DNA from: Elgaria multicarinata webbii
Lineage: Eukaryota; Chordata; Lepidosauria; Squamata; Anguidae
Direction: 5' to 3'
Assembly (NCBI RefSeq): GCF_023053635.1
Contig: NC_086172.1
Location: 12,243,501-12,307,500, forward strand
Length of the DNA stretch: 64,000 nt
Shown piece after piece: positions 43,801 through 59,656 of the stretch. The notes below the pieces were generated by a model that was not told where the DNA came from, did not search any database, and worked only from the letters and a program-made list of their open reading frames with translations. Positions within the stretch are counted from its first letter, which is position 1; every line of letters starts with the position of its first letter. A program made the position numbers and the translations under genes.

Positions 43801-46800
43801 GTTAACATAGAGATCCTCAGATTTAAAAAACGCAAAAGCCACTGCTTAAGAGGAAAGTTAATATGCTTACAAATAAACCTGTGCTCCAAACTAAGGACAG
43901 TTTGAGGATGTTGGCTAGCTAATTCTACAGTGACTTCTTGCTTTCCCTATTTTCTGGTATTTTGGTTGGAAAACTAGCATACATCTCTAGTGGCAGACTG
44001 TATATGGGAGAAATGATGATAGATGGAAGATGTACAGAGGGACACTTTTGTGGCAATATGTAAGTCAGCAAAAGAAAAGAAGAGGTGAATGATTTCTGTA
44101 TTTATGAATAAGCATGCATAGGATTGGGCTTTGGAACAGGCCAGCTCTATTTATAATGAAAGAAGTTATCTGATGTTCTGTTAAAGCCTGAATGTTACTT
44201 GGTTTGGTTAGGTTTGCTTTTGATTAAAAATGCGTAACATTTCACTCTACAGCTTAAAAATAAACTTTTCAGTAGGCTGGTTGTCGGAATGAAAGGTTTC
44301 GAATTTAAAAGCGTATACCTTATTAAAAACACTGACCCTAGTGTCAGTGTTTTCCCAACCTGCAGAGAAAGAGGATTGGAGAAAACACATAATCCTTAGG
44401 GAAAAGAACAGTGATTTCCCAAACTTTCTGGATCTTCACACCTTTAGGAAAGAAACTACATCACATGCATGTCACATCTATGGTGTAAGTTCATAAAAAT
44501 AGAAGTTGCAAGAAAATAAACCTCATCTCATCCTTGGGATGAAATGAATGAGCCTTGGGAGCAATTAAATCCTGGGAAATCCTGCTGATTTATCCCTTCA
44601 AACAGAGAGGAAACTTGAAACCCACAGCCAGGAATTCTAGGGATTTGAAAATGTAATTGGCCTTTCTCCTGAATTACAGCAGGCTTTGACTACAGTAATA
44701 ATTCTAGAGAATGTTTGATTAATATCATAGTATATTGCCATAGGACATGAGAGTATGCTCAAAGACTCTAGAGCATGCTACTATTTACACCACTTATAGA
44801 TGATGATGATAAATTGATTTATATAGCGCTTTCTAACAAAGTGTTGTACACGAAATAAAATAGATCAGTAGTTTACAAGAAATGGAATAAATACAATAAT
44901 TCTAATAAAAGATTTTAACTGGATTTAAAAGAATATAACAATAAAACCTTAAAAACCCATGTAAAATGTGTCATGGCCACCACAAGAAACATCAGCATGT
45001 TTTATCTCAGGAACATTCAGCCCACCCCATCTATTTGAAAAGAAAGGTTTTCAAACCTTTCTTGAACACCTCCAAACTCTCAGTAAGCCGCAGAGGGAGG
45101 GGAAGTGAATTCCACAGCTGAGAGACAAGGTCCTGGAGTGCATGATACCGGGACACCATGATCCGTGAGGTAGAACAGGTCAGGAGGTTCTTACCTAGGG
45201 AATCTGGTAGCCTGGCACAGAACATACCAGGACAAAAGGGAGGAAAGGTAAGCTTAAAAGCCAGGAGTAAGATCTTTAATTGGGCCCTGGCCTTCAATGA
45301 AAGCCAGTGCAAGGCCTTACAATGGAAAGAGGTATGGGAAAATCAGAGGAGGTCCAGAACAGTCCTAACAGCACTGTTCTGGACCAGGATCAAAGGGCGG
45401 AGAGAGGAAAGAGGAAGACCCTCTAGGAGACTATTACGGTAATCCAGGTGTGAAACAACCAAGCCCCGAACCATGAGGTCCGCCGTCGCCTGAGACAGGA
45501 ACTTGTGAATCCTGCAAATGTTCAGTAGATGGAAATTGCAGGCCCTCGCTGTGTTCTCAATATAGGAACACGGCAAGAGGTGGTTGTCCACCGGGACACC
45601 CATGTCCCTGGCATCAGGGACTGGGGTCAACTGGGTACCTTGTAGACAGAGGGGAGGTAAAGAGGGGAAGGAGGAATGACGGTCAGGATGGAAAATCAAG
45701 ATTTTAGTTTTATCCATGTTCAGCTTGAGGCAGTGAGCAGACATCCGTGATGACATCCCCAGCAGGCAGTTTCCCACAGATGTCCACTCTCCTTCCCCAA
45801 GCTGATTGGAGGACTGGTAAACCTGGCTATCATCAGCATAGATATGATGCTGGAAACCAGAATTGGAAATGAGGGAGCCCAGAGGAAGGAGAGAGAGAGA
45901 GAGAGAGAACAGGAGAGGTCCAAGGACAGACCCTTGGGGCACCCCAACAGTGAGGGGAAAAGGATCCAAAATAATTCCTGAAAAGGAGACAGAGAAAGAA
46001 CAATTTGACAAGAAGGAAGCAAGCCAGGAAAGAGCAGCGCCAGTAATGCCAACCAAGCCAAAAGTATCCTGCGGTTCAGGATGTCCAATGCTGCTGAGAG
46101 ACCCAGCAGCACCAGCACAGATGTGCGATGCTGTGCGTTAGCCACAAGGACATCATTCATTACACGAAACTGTGCTGTCTCTGTTGAATGGCCAGCTTGG
46201 AACCCTGATTGAAAAGGGTCATTGAAATCATAGGACGATAGGTCAATTGGGAGGCCACTCTCTCCAGGATTTTGGACAGGAAGGGTAAAAGTGAAACAGG
46301 ATGGTGACCCACCCAAGAGGTAAGGTTTCTTCAATAAAGGGAGGCGTGCTTAAGGGAGCCTGGAGAACTGCCAGTGGAAAGGGAACAATTGGCGAGTCAA
46401 AAAGGTCAGGAAAAGGGGACACAGGATAGTATAAAAGGGATGAAGAGAAGAGATCAAGAGGGCAAGTAGTATAGAGTATCTTACTGCATACTAAAAAGAG
46501 TGCTCTCACTAAAATACTTACCTAAATCCTGATAAGGAAGAGCTACTGCTGTAGTTTATTTATGTTATTTATTACATTTATATCCCACCTTTTTTTCTCC
46601 AAGGAAGAAAATAATCCCTCTCCTTTCCATCTTATTCTCCCAACAACCCTGTGAGGTAGGCTGGGCTGAGAGTCACCCAGTGAGCTTCCATGGCCAAGTG
46701 GGGACTAGAACCCAGATCTCCTGACTCCCAGTCCAACACTCTAGCCACTACACTAGCTTGTGATAGTTTGCATTTTTAAAAAGTAATCACTGTTTAGCCA

Positions 46801-49800
46801 CAGTTCACTCAGATGTTCAGAATAGTTAAGATGATGATCTGAGAGTGCACAAAGAAGTTACCTTGATGAAGTTAAGCAGGGCTGGACAATGCACTACAAG
46901 AATAATGTTATCTTTGGTCAAAGGGATAATAAAATGTGTAGCTGTTCTAAATGTGTACACGTCTTATCAATAATATGTGAAGTGTCCCTTAGTGGTACGG
47001 TACAAATAGTTGTTCTATGTATTGCATTTGCCCTGACAGTTTTCATGTCTTCTACAATATGTTTTCATTCTATAAAATCCAGAACTTGACATAATGAGGG
47101 AATACAGCTGAAGATAAAGTTCTGGTTCAGATATAAATTGGGGCTGTTCTGCAGGCTTGCACATTCAAACCATGGCTTCTGATAATGGTTAGTATACAAC
47201 CTATGGTTGCAGGGAAGCCATTGTTTGCCTAATTCAGACATCATGACAAAGCTTGGTTACAACAAACCTGGAAGTGGTTATGGAAATTTGTGAGAGCAGA
47301 GTGGAGGCAATACACAAGCTTATAGCACATACCCAACAACCAAACCATGGTTAGATTGTGACATCTGGAACAGACCAGTGTCTTATTTAAGCAAGGTTTA
47401 TTCTCCCATTTTCTACAAAAAAAATAGCACCCTATTCACACTGCACAGAATTGCAACTATAGTTGCAGTTTGATCTAAACAGGGCTTGACCAAAGATGTA
47501 GTATGGATACAGCTATCATTATGAATTTCACCTTTTTCACAGTGAAATCATTTCAAGGCTTCTAGTAGATCATGCGGTTTGTATGCCATTTCCTAGAGGA
47601 TATAAAATACATTTTTTCTGGATTGATAATGGGCTGGGGAATTCTGGGAGTTGTATGACATTTTTCTTTCTAAACATGAATAGCCATGTGTCCTTAATGG
47701 ATTTAGGACCAAATTGTTAGTTTTGACAATATTGTTATGATTTTGTAATTATATACTGATTTGTTGGTCTGATTTAACTGGTTTGTTGTTGTCTTTCGCT
47801 TAGTTGTGTTTTAATGAAATCTTATAGATTGCTAATATTTATGTTGCCTTATTATGAATTCTTGCATGGTTCCATATATTAAGAGTCAGTGTGTAAAATT
47901 CTATATATCGTTTTTGCTCTTGATTTTTTATTATAGCAGTTTTATCAATTTGGATATAGACTGCCTTGAGCATTATATAGGGAAAGGTGATTAATAAAAT
48001 GGACACTGACTGACATTTTTATTTTTAACAGAAGTTGCAGAACTTGAAGTAAATTTACCTTGTAAGTACAGTATTCAGCATATTTTCTGGGGAGTGTACA
48101 AACTCTTGCTATCCAACTTTATATAATACATTTTCAGATAGCTGAGATATGCTATGTAGATTTATGCGTGAAATTCTTAGCTGAAATTCTTGAGGCCTGG
48201 TGCCTTGCTCTCTCTTTCTTTCTGTCATTTCCCTCTGTTCAGCCTGCTGGAATTGTCATTGTATTTATTGCAGCGCTTGATTTTAAAATAGTTCGCTGTT
48301 CTAAGAAATATTAATCTAAAGAGTGAGTTTAAAAAACCTATTTGAGAGGAGATTCTCCCATTTTTTTCAAAGAGATGGAATATGGTATTGCTTTTTGTTT
48401 GAAAGAACTGAATTAGAGTCACACCTAAGGAAGAGTTATAATACTCAAAACATGTTGGGCAACTCATTCCCTTCTATGCACCTTTTTAGGCCTTTTCCCC
48501 TTTCATTCCTGGGTTTTCGTTCAGCTGTTTCTTCAATCAGAAACACCACAATTTTCAGTTATTTTCAGATTTTTATTTTCATTTTCAGGTACGTGTGAAG
48601 TGAACTTCCCTGACCCAAATAAACTCCATTATTTTCTCCTAACAGTAAACCCAGGTAATCTTTTTAAAACACATATTGAAATGATGTTAACTTTTAAGTG
48701 ACCCTGAGCGCAGAACGCACATGGTTTTATATATCTATGTCTTATTCTACATTAGTTGATAAACTTAAATTAAAAGCTTGTCAATTGAGCAGAAATAGAG
48801 AATAGGTGGGTAAAAAGATATTTATATTATGATGGTTAACTTACACCATCAAAGTTATGTAATCTGAAAACAGGGCTGCGCCAATCAAGAACAAGATACT
48901 AAAATATTTTTTTAATTAAAAAAAAATGTTATATTTTTAAGCCATATAATAGGTGTACAATACATTAATTAATAAATTAGGATTAATTTAAGAAGATAGT
49001 TTCTTAATATAAATATCAAGAAATATGAATTTACATTCAGAAACATGCACACAGATATAAACATATTTTTAAAAAACTATGAATACATCAAATTAAAGAA
49101 TACATTTATTAAAGAAATATCAAAATAGCTCAAACTGTATCACACACACACACACACCATAAAACTCCTAACATACAAATGTTCTATCAAATCCCTAATA
49201 AAGAATAATGTTGGACTGCATCTTGTACTTCATTATTTCAAAGCATTGTAAATATTCCCAACTTCTCAAGTTGGTTGTCCATTCTTCTTCATTGTCTAAT
49301 ACAATATTTGTTCAGTCATGTCAGGAAACAATCATTGATAGAGCATGCTTTCACTTTTTTCATCAATGGCTTGTGGCCAACCTTGCTGCGGTTAACAAAT
49401 GAATTACCATTTCTCTATCCTCAGCAGGGACTGTTGAGTTAAATCCAACATGTAGCAGACGTCCTCTACCACAACAGGACTTTCTCTTCCACACTTCCTA
49501 AAAATCTGTTCTAGAGGGTTTCCTTTGCATCCAGAGTAGATTTGGGGGGCATGCACAGGGAAGGGGAAATTAACACCCTTCTGGTTCTGCTGACAGAGCT
49601 GGTTCTATCAGTGGAATGGCACAATAAGATTCAGCACTGTATTTCTCATATAACATTAAATTACTGGTAAATTGGTTGACTTTTTCCAGGTAATTATTTT
49701 GGTGCTTTTTCATTTTTATTGTGTAATTCTTTTATGCAGAAAAACAATATGCTCTTTTTTATATACAAAACATGTACTTTGAAATGTAATTAGTATTGTC

Positions 49801-52800
49801 ATGTTGGCCATACTACTACGATCGAAAATAAATTTTATTGTCTCAGTTGTGCTGGGGTAAGTTGCAAGCTTTCTACTTGAGTGAAAAATCATTCCGTGTA
49901 ACATCACAATTTGCTACCATGCCGGTGTAGTCATGTCATTTCAATAGTCTCTTTGAATCTGTGTTACATGGCACTTTGTGAAATGAACTAGTGAAATGTT
50001 TTTACTAGTTTTGGCAACTTTGCAATTTTGTATTGCATAGATGTATGCAGTAGATGGCACTATTAGTTAAGATGCTTGGAAGAAGCTCAGTTAGCATTTA
50101 AAAAAACTTGATGCTTTTGCACTCCCCCACCCCAGTCTTAAAGATTTTAAGGCAGAGCAGACAGATGTGACTAGAGATTTGTGATGCAAATTTGGACGAC
50201 GATTCTAGATAAGTAAGTGAAATTCAACTATTCAGCTTCCTGACCCACAGTGATCCTGTATGCCTGTCCATTCCCTCTCTATCAAGAAAACCAGACACAC
50301 AAGGTCTATAGGAGTGCAGCCTCATTTTTTTCTATTCCCCCAAAAGATAGACTTTCAAAGTTTGTACAGCCTCTTAAATAATATCAGTTTCATCTTATTT
50401 TCCTGTAATATTCTCTCAATTAAAGTTATTCATAGCATGGCAAATAATCTACTTCCACCACTTGTTTCTTTTCTTCATGTGACCAAAAATAGTTCTTTTT
50501 AAATAAGCACATGTTATTTCTTTTCCAAATATCACAATTTCCTAATTGCATATTCTTATTGAAATTTGAATCATATATGGCTGCAACTGGGGCTTCAGCT
50601 AGACTGGTCCTTTCTTTATATTTATCGTATAAATTGGGTTCAGACAACACAATAAACCACGATGTGTTAAATAACCACATTGTGGGTTATTGTGTTGTCA
50701 GGAATTTTGGATTATTTGCCTGAAATAACCCACTCTGATAATCCACGTTCTATAGTAGGTGTTATTTAACCCACCATGAATTATGGGCATCATAGGGTAA
50801 CTTGCTGTCATATAAAGTTGCATGGCAAAACAGTATCATATTGCTGCTGCAGCTCTATAAAACCTTGAAAGTTTGCAGGATTGGAACCATATGTCATAGG
50901 CACACACACCCATCCTTACTCCACCTTCAAAACCCTGCACAATTTCACTCAGGGGAGGGGAAATTCTGGATGCACCAATTAAGTGTGGCACAAATAACCC
51001 TTTGGAAAATAAACAAAAATAAAGAAAACAGCCAAAAATACGCATTTTCCCCCATAACCTAAAGTGCACAATTGCACAGTTATGAATTCATACAAATGAA
51101 AATTAATGTAAAGAAATATTTTCTGACACCAATGGGTCTGCACAATACTGTCCACTAGAGCTTTTTTGAGTGATGAGATGCCTGTTGAATGTAGATCATG
51201 GGGCTCAGGTTGTGGAACCCTTTAAGGTTTGCTGTGATCCATGTATGTTGCATTTTGCTGCTGAAATTACTTGCGTCTGTGCTGACTTTGATGTCATACT
51301 TTTGACAGTATCTGGTCCTGTTGTTATGGATACTTTTCAACTTATACATACTGAAAACATAGACAAACCTCCACCAGCATTCTAGAGCCTTGCACTTCTT
51401 GACCTTTGCAATCTGTCAGGGCATGGCTGGGCATTTGGACTTCAGAAATGATAAATGCTTCTTTGAGTTAGGGAATGGTATTTGTGACCCTAAAAGTGGC
51501 AGTGCTGGTTTTGATCTTTAAAGCCTTAATAGCTGGGTCCAGAATATTTATGGGGCCTCCCACAATTGTATGAACTTGCCCATTTGTTAAGATCATTGTC
51601 AGAGACCCTGTGGTATTGGACCTCCATTAAGAAATGTAAGGTTGACAGGCACTAGAAATAAGAACTCCTCAGTGGTGGCCCCTGCTCTGTGAAATCTGCC
51701 CCCCCCCCCACACACACAATGGTTAATCTGCCCCAATACACCGCTTGCCCCATCTGTTACTGTTTTTAAGAGGGTTTGTTTTCTTAAGTTTTCAGTTGAA
51801 CATCTTTATTATATGCTTTATTAAAGCAACTTTATTAAATGCTGCTTTGATACTGTTGTTTTAAATTGGTTTTAAATATTATTTATGAATGTATGAATTT
51901 ATTATTGATCTAGAATTGTGTGTATTACAGTGTAAACCATCTTGAGAAAACTAATATTGAAAGGAAGCTGAGAAATTGATTAAACACATAAATAAATTGC
52001 ATATTTTATTTTAAGTTCTGGTGTTTCCTTTAACAGATGAAGGTTATTATCAAAATGGAACATTTCAGTTTGAAATTGAGGTTCCTGATGCTTATAATAT
52101 GGTGGTAAGTAATTAAAATGTGTAGTACTGTGTGAGTTTCCTTCTACACCCAGTTTCAAAATGCATGTAGTTTTTAGCTGTGTGTTATAGCTGAATTTGA
52201 TATGTAGTGATATTGTTGCAGGTCATATTCACATTCCCCTTGTGTTAGAAATGCAGTTTGCAAAAGAAAAGGTTCATTTTGCATGTTGTGTTCTTACACT
52301 TGGACTAATTTTAATGCTGAAAGCAATTCTTTAAAATTGAATCTCTTCAGATTTAGGTGTGATCTTAAATCTGCATAAAGTGTACTTACTTATACACTCC
52401 TTAAAGAGAATTCTATTACTGAGAAGCAAGTAAGCTACTGTTCTGAATTTAATTTCGAAAACTATTTAATATATCAGATCTACTCAACAGAACCTTCATG
52501 TCAGATCTGGTAATTATAGTAAGCTCAGGGTGGGGTGGGGTTGGGGGGAAGTGCTAGGTGGACTGACAGGAGAACAGGATAATATGAGAGGCAAAGCTGC
52601 TTGCATTGCACATACCTTCCTGCTTATGCAAGAAAAATGTGAAGGTCAGAATCTTCACAAGATGCTAGTCAGTGTCTCAGGCTCCTTTAATTGGCTGTTA
52701 ATTAACTGAATGTTTGGTCTGCCTATTTTGAACCATTAGACATTTAGCATGTCTTAAGGCTTTTTTTATTTTTTCATTTTGAAAGCAAAAGTAAAATTGT

Positions 52801-55800
52801 AAATAAAATATGAAATCAAATGTTAACTTCTTGGATTATTCTCACGAGGAAACTATACATATATGCTCCGAGTTTAAACTTCTGAGTTTAAATGATCTAG
52901 TACAAGATCATTTAAAAAGATTACGTCAAACAAATGTAGTTCCATTATATTATCATTTTCTATTTGTTCTATGTAGCATACAAAGTCATTATTTTTCATG
53001 TGGTGGTATTATTAAGGTGTTTCTCATTTCTTGTTAGCAAGAAAATTTGAGAATTGAAACAAAATACACAGATAGCTTAAGTTTGAATATGTATATATGA
53101 TTAGAAGTTTGAATATGTATATGTGATTAGAAGAACAATGAAATCAGGTTTTGGGAGAGTTAGATCCTTGTACAAAGCTTTAATTGAAGGAAGAAGGATT
53201 TTTCTATTATCAGCAAGGAAGCTGTTTCAATGACTTCTTAGTTTGCCACACTGTAATTTTACTTTCCAAATAATGTGCATTTCTTTAATGCAGTTGTTTA
53301 ATCAGTTTAAGGGTGTAATATTAAAATTCCTGAAGGTGAAGGAAAGATAATGTCAAGCAAGATATAAAACTCTGTCAACCGATTCCTTCAGAACTAGAAG
53401 GAGGTAATGCAGATGAAGAGGCTTTACTTTTCTTCCTGGTCTTAAGGGTATTCAATACCCACTTGCAACCAGACAGCTCACATTCTGATAAGAGACCTTG
53501 CCATAATACTATGCTTTTGCATCATAAGTGTCATGGACCCTTTCTGAAGCATATTGCTGGCCCATAGAGGGTCAAGGTAAGCTTGATTTTTAATATATTG
53601 CACTTTTTCATTTTTCATTTTATAATCCAGAAGATGTAAAATAATAATGGAAGATATTTTAAGGTGTGAAATAAATTAAAACAGCACTTAGCTGATCATC
53701 TCTCAGCTGACTCCATAACAGCAGAAGAACATATTTTTGGAGTCTGACCCACCTGAAGTCAAAGTAAACATGATGTTTCCATCAGAGATCAAATGCAAAT
53801 AAGAATGATGTAACTATGTTGATCATTGTTGTAAGTTTCCTACTGGGAACAGGAACACAATGGGGGTGTTTGCACAACACACTAACCTATTATTGGTGAC
53901 AAACTACGCACTGCAGGTTGTTTTGTGAACGAACAACAGTACATGGCTGGTGTGCCTGACAGACAATCAGACACACCACCCATAGTGCCTAGCTTGCTTC
54001 CTGCTGCTCTCTGGCTTCACCCAGGATACTTGGGGGCAGAACCCATCTTGTCTACTGCCAAGCCCCTATCCCCACTCCAGCTGTGATCTCCATCACAGTC
54101 AGAATCTTTATTTTTATTCTGCAGAAATGGCACTGGGATTTTTGATTTTCTTATTTTCCCTTTTATGTGCCCTTTTAAAATAAAAAATTGGTTATTCGCA
54201 GTTGCACACTTCTGCAACTGAATATCCAACATATCGGGGCTTGCCTTGGCTGCTCCCTTGTATGTCAAAGATTCAAGGGAACAGTCAAGGCTACACTGTA
54301 GCAAGGCTGTTTTTATGGCTGTGCACAGTTGACAGGTAGAGAAATGGGGTGCAGATCACACCTGAAGCAATGCGTTGTCCTGAACCTTGGGGGTGCCCTG
54401 CTAGGAATGTCACTTTCCCGAGTTCCCAGCATCTGTTTTTAAAGGGTTTTTAAGAATCATGTTTGATTCTTGTTTTTTCATGGATCTATGGATCACAATA
54501 AAGAAGTATGGTATGGTTTTTAAAGGTGCCTGAGGCACCACCTTCTTTTTCTCTTTCATTGCTGTAAGCACTTCTATTTCCCAGTTGTCATCCCTTTGCA
54601 GTAGAAAAATGGGGTGGCATGCACTTTTTTATGAAAACTAGGTGCTGCAAACTCAAGGAGGGGTGCACTAGAAGGAGGGGATCCCCAAAAACCGTGCTGC
54701 ACTTTAAATCCCTGAGATCTCTTGGCTAACTGGATGATATTGAGTGCTTCTCAGCCAAAGAAAGTGCTCAAGGTTGGCTGAGTGCCCCCCGCTTTAAAGT
54801 CTTGCCCATGCTGTTAGGGCTGTGCCCCTTCTTGTGCACCCTACCCCGAGTGCAAGCTTAATCTCTCCTCTCACAGGGAGGAGAGGTGTGCAAGTCGGCA
54901 GGTCATTCAGTCTTACAAACCATGATTTGGAAGATCATCTCAATTGAGCCAATATGTCTCATCTTACGGACTATTAGTTATTTGCAGTTCCCTTCCAAAT
55001 GCTTTTATGTTTCCTCCCAGTCCTCCTGTAGTGATGCTCATCAAAGTCCAGCATCATGCGATTCTTGTGTTCTCTTTGTACAGAGCCGGAATGTGGTTGT
55101 GGATGTATAGACAGCAACTTAGGTGACGTAGCTACAGCCAAATGAAAATCTAAATTGTTACAATCTCATTGGGGGCGGGGGGATGCTTGATTGGACAGGG
55201 ATTATTTGCAGCACCAGGACAGAAGTGCAGACAAAATCAGTCAACAAATGAAGGCAGGCACAGATTATAAAAATGTGCATCTTGACTGATATACTAAGAT
55301 GAAAAGGCTGTCAGAACTGGAAAGACTTGATAGGCCTTGGATACAGCAAAACTGACCTCACTGATTTCAGCTGTGGTGATGGTTACAGAAGAACAGCACT
55401 GAGTATTTTTCAATGGTGAAACTTTTTGGCCAATGTTGTGTCATGGTAAATAGACAAAGACTTCAGTTAATCATGAGTTACGTACTGACTAACATAGGCA
55501 TCTTGGGATGGGCAGATCCCTACAATAAACTGTTTTCCTATGGAAGAGGTAACATATCTGTCTAAACAGAACAAAATAGCTATGAAGTCATAGAACTATG
55601 AAGTTCTTTCTCACGCATAAAGCAAAGTCATAAATCTAATGATTTCACGGTTTGTGTAATTAGGATGGCCTCTCTGAAATTTCTTGAGCATCTGATGAAC
55701 TTAAAATCTTTGATTTTAATTAAGAGGGAAGTGCCAAGCTAGGGTTTGGTGTGATGATGGCTGCTATGTTGTAGTTGAGTTAATTAAAATGGGAATATTT

Positions 55801-58800
55801 TGAAAAACAAAATATCCAAAGTTAATTTTGAAGTCCTTTCCAAGCAAAGTGCATTGGATTCTCCATCCCTGTACTTTTGGTGGGGGTGTAGGTGGGAATT
55901 CACACTGATTCACACGGCATAAAAAAAGAGCTCTATGTAAGGACAAAAGAGGGCCTTGCTAAACTTTTAATATAAAATTTTGAAATAAAAGCTGAAGTGA
56001 GTAAGGTATAACTTTTAAGGTCTCTTTAGGACCTGGACTAATATTAAGTACCCTTAAATTTGATCAGCAGTTTCACATTTTTGGATGCAAAATAGCAAAT
56101 GATTCTCAGAACAGATTTAGAATATTGTTTTTTCAGAAGTGGCTATAAACGTTACCTAAAACCTGCCAGTTTTATTGCCATGGGCTTTGATGAGGAAGTG
56201 CAAGAAGTGAGGGTATCCTGGACAGATAAGTTAAAATATGTCTCACTTTTTAATAACAATAAAACTGACTTTTGGGGAGGAGGGTTGAAATGAAAAGCCA
56301 GTTACAATAAAACATAGTCTGTGGGTTGTGCTATTATGATTTGTACTTTCTTTTCTGACAACTTACACCCACATGCATAGAGAAGTTTCTAAGGGAAAAA
56401 GATTTACAAATAAAAAGCATAATTTTGCAAGAGATGAGAAATGCTGTTGGTGTTGAGTCATTTCATCTATCTCTTTAAGTGTTTATTTTTTAGAAATTGT
56501 AGATTGCTGCTACTTACCAACAAAACATTCTCTGTGAGGTTTTTCATTTATATATGATGAGCAGCCATGTATACATGAAAGGCTCAGTAAACTGGGTAGA
56601 ATCCAGGGTCCCTTTTGTGAATGGAAACAAATGAGATCCAGCAGAAATTCTTGCTGAAGCAGGGGGAGAGACAATTTCCCCCCTGAGGTGCCGCATGCCA
56701 TCTCCCACACTGTTTCAAAGGATCCCCTAGCCAACCAGAGCGGCTTTTCAGGCACATGAATGGAGTTCTCTTCATAGGATCTCTAAATCCAACCTATCAA
56801 GTTTGAACAATCCCAATCAAATAGCCATATAGATTTCCAGTTTTTAATTACATTGTGAAGCTTTAGAAAACATGTTGATCCTTCTGTGTATATAATAAAT
56901 CAGATATAAACCTCAGGACCATGTTAAATTGAATATTTCTGTCTTCATCACATTCTTAAAATTAGAAGCAACATTTTGCCATTGCACCTTTCTAGATATT
57001 TAGCTGTATTGGCTCGTCCTTGGTCAATAGAGGAACTTAAACATTTGCATCTGCCTCCTTAATGCCTTGTAGATAACTGCTACAAAGTATAGTAGTAGTA
57101 GTGATAGTTTATTGTAACCACAGTTCATAACACAATAAATCAAACATACACATAAAAATAATACAACGTATATACATTATGCATAAAAGCAACAACAATT
57201 AATTATAAAATGCAAGTAAAATAATGAAATTCTAAATGTCTAACTGTGGTTACAGCTACAACTAAGACAAACCTAATAGTAAAACTAATCATAAACTACA
57301 GTCTAGCAAACTGTCTAACAGGGTTAGTAGATATAGTTCTTTTTCTGATTTTAAGAGTCAGCAGGTAAAGATGGCCACTTGTTAGATAACACAGGAAAGT
57401 ATCTGCTAGCAAGTAGTAAACACATTCCACTACAGAGCACATGAATTTAGCAACAGTCTGGCTGGTTGTTTTCCTTCTAACTGCTTCATAAAGCGGGCAA
57501 TGTAAGACATAATGTGTAATGACCACTTGCCTCTAGTCACAGGAGCAGAAACACTTCCACAGGAACATTGTGAATCTGCCCTCAAGATATGCCGAGTGCA
57601 TGGTTTGGAAGCACAGGCTTGTAAATTCCTTCCTTAGTGGTTGATCTGTAAGGTTAAAGAAGTAAATTTGTTTTTCTTAAAGTGGGGGTACCAGAGGGAG
57701 AACTGTGAATGCTGAATCAAACCAGCACCTCAGCTGGCATCCCACTCAGGGAGCCAGTGACAAAGGTTTTTTGTTGAGTCCCAAGACCTAATGTCCTCTA
57801 ACGAGGGCAAAGAGTATATTTGCAGAATATGGGACAGCATATTTACTCGCTGGTTCCCCCTCCCAGTAGTACCAGTAGCAGGATTTAACTAGATGAGTTT
57901 CTGGAAGACTATCAAGTTTCTTAAAATGGTTTAGCAATGGCAGATAGACTCTTACCGAAATTGAGGGCAGCCCTGCCTCCATCCTTAAATGCGTGGCAGG
58001 GGTGCCCTGAGGGAGACCAAAGATTTTCCTTAAGAAATTGTTTCCAGCTGGGCGGGAGACTTCTTATTCCAAGCCCAAGTTTCTACCTCATACAGCAACT
58101 ACGTGATTGCTTCACTTTTTAAGGGGGTGTTAATTGGCCTCCCTTAGAAAAGGAGACTTTTAGAATAACCCCGCCGTACAACGGAAAGTTGTTAAAGCTG
58201 TATTAAGATGTACTTTCCAAGTTAAAGAACGAAATGTAGCACAATGACAGTGAAGTTGTATTGTACAACAGGCATTTAGCTGGTCTCTCTTATAAAGATA
58301 ATGCTGGGCTGGCTGGTAGACCCTTCTACTGATTCACCTCATGGTGGTCTTCCCCAACCTGGCATCCTCCAGATGTGTTGGACTGGCCATAGTGCATGGG
58401 GGTAATGACAGTTGTAATCCAACCCATCTGGAGAGCACATGGTTGGGGAAGGCTTCCTTATGGTATGTGAAGCTGACTTATACCAAGTTAGATCAGTTGG
58501 TCCATTTAGCTCAGTATGGCCTATGCTGGCCGGCAGTGACTCTGAATGTTTTCAGACAATAGTCTGCCCCAACCCTAGGTGAAGTTTTCAGAATTGAACC
58601 TAGAATTTTCCGCATGTAAAAATTAGTACCACGGTATGGCCCATCCTCAATATTTAAAAGCACTGTAAGGAGCATTAATATGTAGCTAGCCCCCCTCAGA
58701 TTAAATTTCCTACTTCTAGCTGCTGTTTTGTTATTTATCCTGGGACCGTCTTCTTTTGGATCTTGAAAAGGCTTATTCCAGTGGTCTGCAATTAAACCAG

Positions 58801-59591
58801 TTATAAAATCGAGAGACAGAGAGTAAGGCAAATTGCTTGTGGATAGTTATGTGACGATCACATGCACATACATATCTCTGTTTCATATTCAAACGATCAG
58901 CAGGGGGGGAAACACAGCAACAATTGTTTCCCCCACCCCACGCATGCCTGTTGTGCGACCAGGATTACTCTTGATTACCTGTGTGGCATTGCAGGTTGCC
59001 ATGTTGTCCAAATGCAGCATGGGCATAGTGCATTTTAACCCACCCTACAACACCTACTGCAAGCCATGGGTTGTAGGGTGGGTGAAAATGCACTACACCC
59101 ACGTCGTGTGCTGGGTTCAGACCACACGGCAACCTGTGATGGGTAATCCTGGTCGCATAACTGGCATGTGCAGGGGAAGCAACCAACACTGTGTTGTTTC
59201 CACCACTGATTGTCCAAACCCGGACTATATGTTTAGCTCCTGGGTGCATACTTGGAAAGCCATGAGTAAATGCAGATTGGGATGTGCAGTGCCCGTCATT
59301 CATAAAATGGGTCAGGCTTGGGATGGGAGGGGGATAGATTGCACACAGGGCAGACTGGTGGAGAGGAAATTTCCAAAATAATGTCTGGTTATTCCTGATT
59401 TGTCTTTTAGGTAGGGTAACATTGTACTCTATTTTGTTTTTTGGCAGCCTCCAAAAGTAAAATGTTTGACTAGAATCTGGCATCCAAACATCACTGAAAC
59501 AGGGGAAATTTGTTTAAGGTAATGCATGAATTGTATAGTTCATTTTCCTTATTTTGCAGTTGCATTTAAATACCAGTAGATCAAATGTTCT

Positions 59592-59656
<65 letters not shown>

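Noticed and set aside
46640-46765. tRNA gene
   Set aside because: The A- and B-box-like matches belong to the head of a SINE. A tRNA cloverleaf and anticodon arm are not supported.
58833-59381. 182-codon plus and 172-codon minus open frames
   Set aside because: Both arise from the foldback element at 58890-59220, where the arms read open on both strands.
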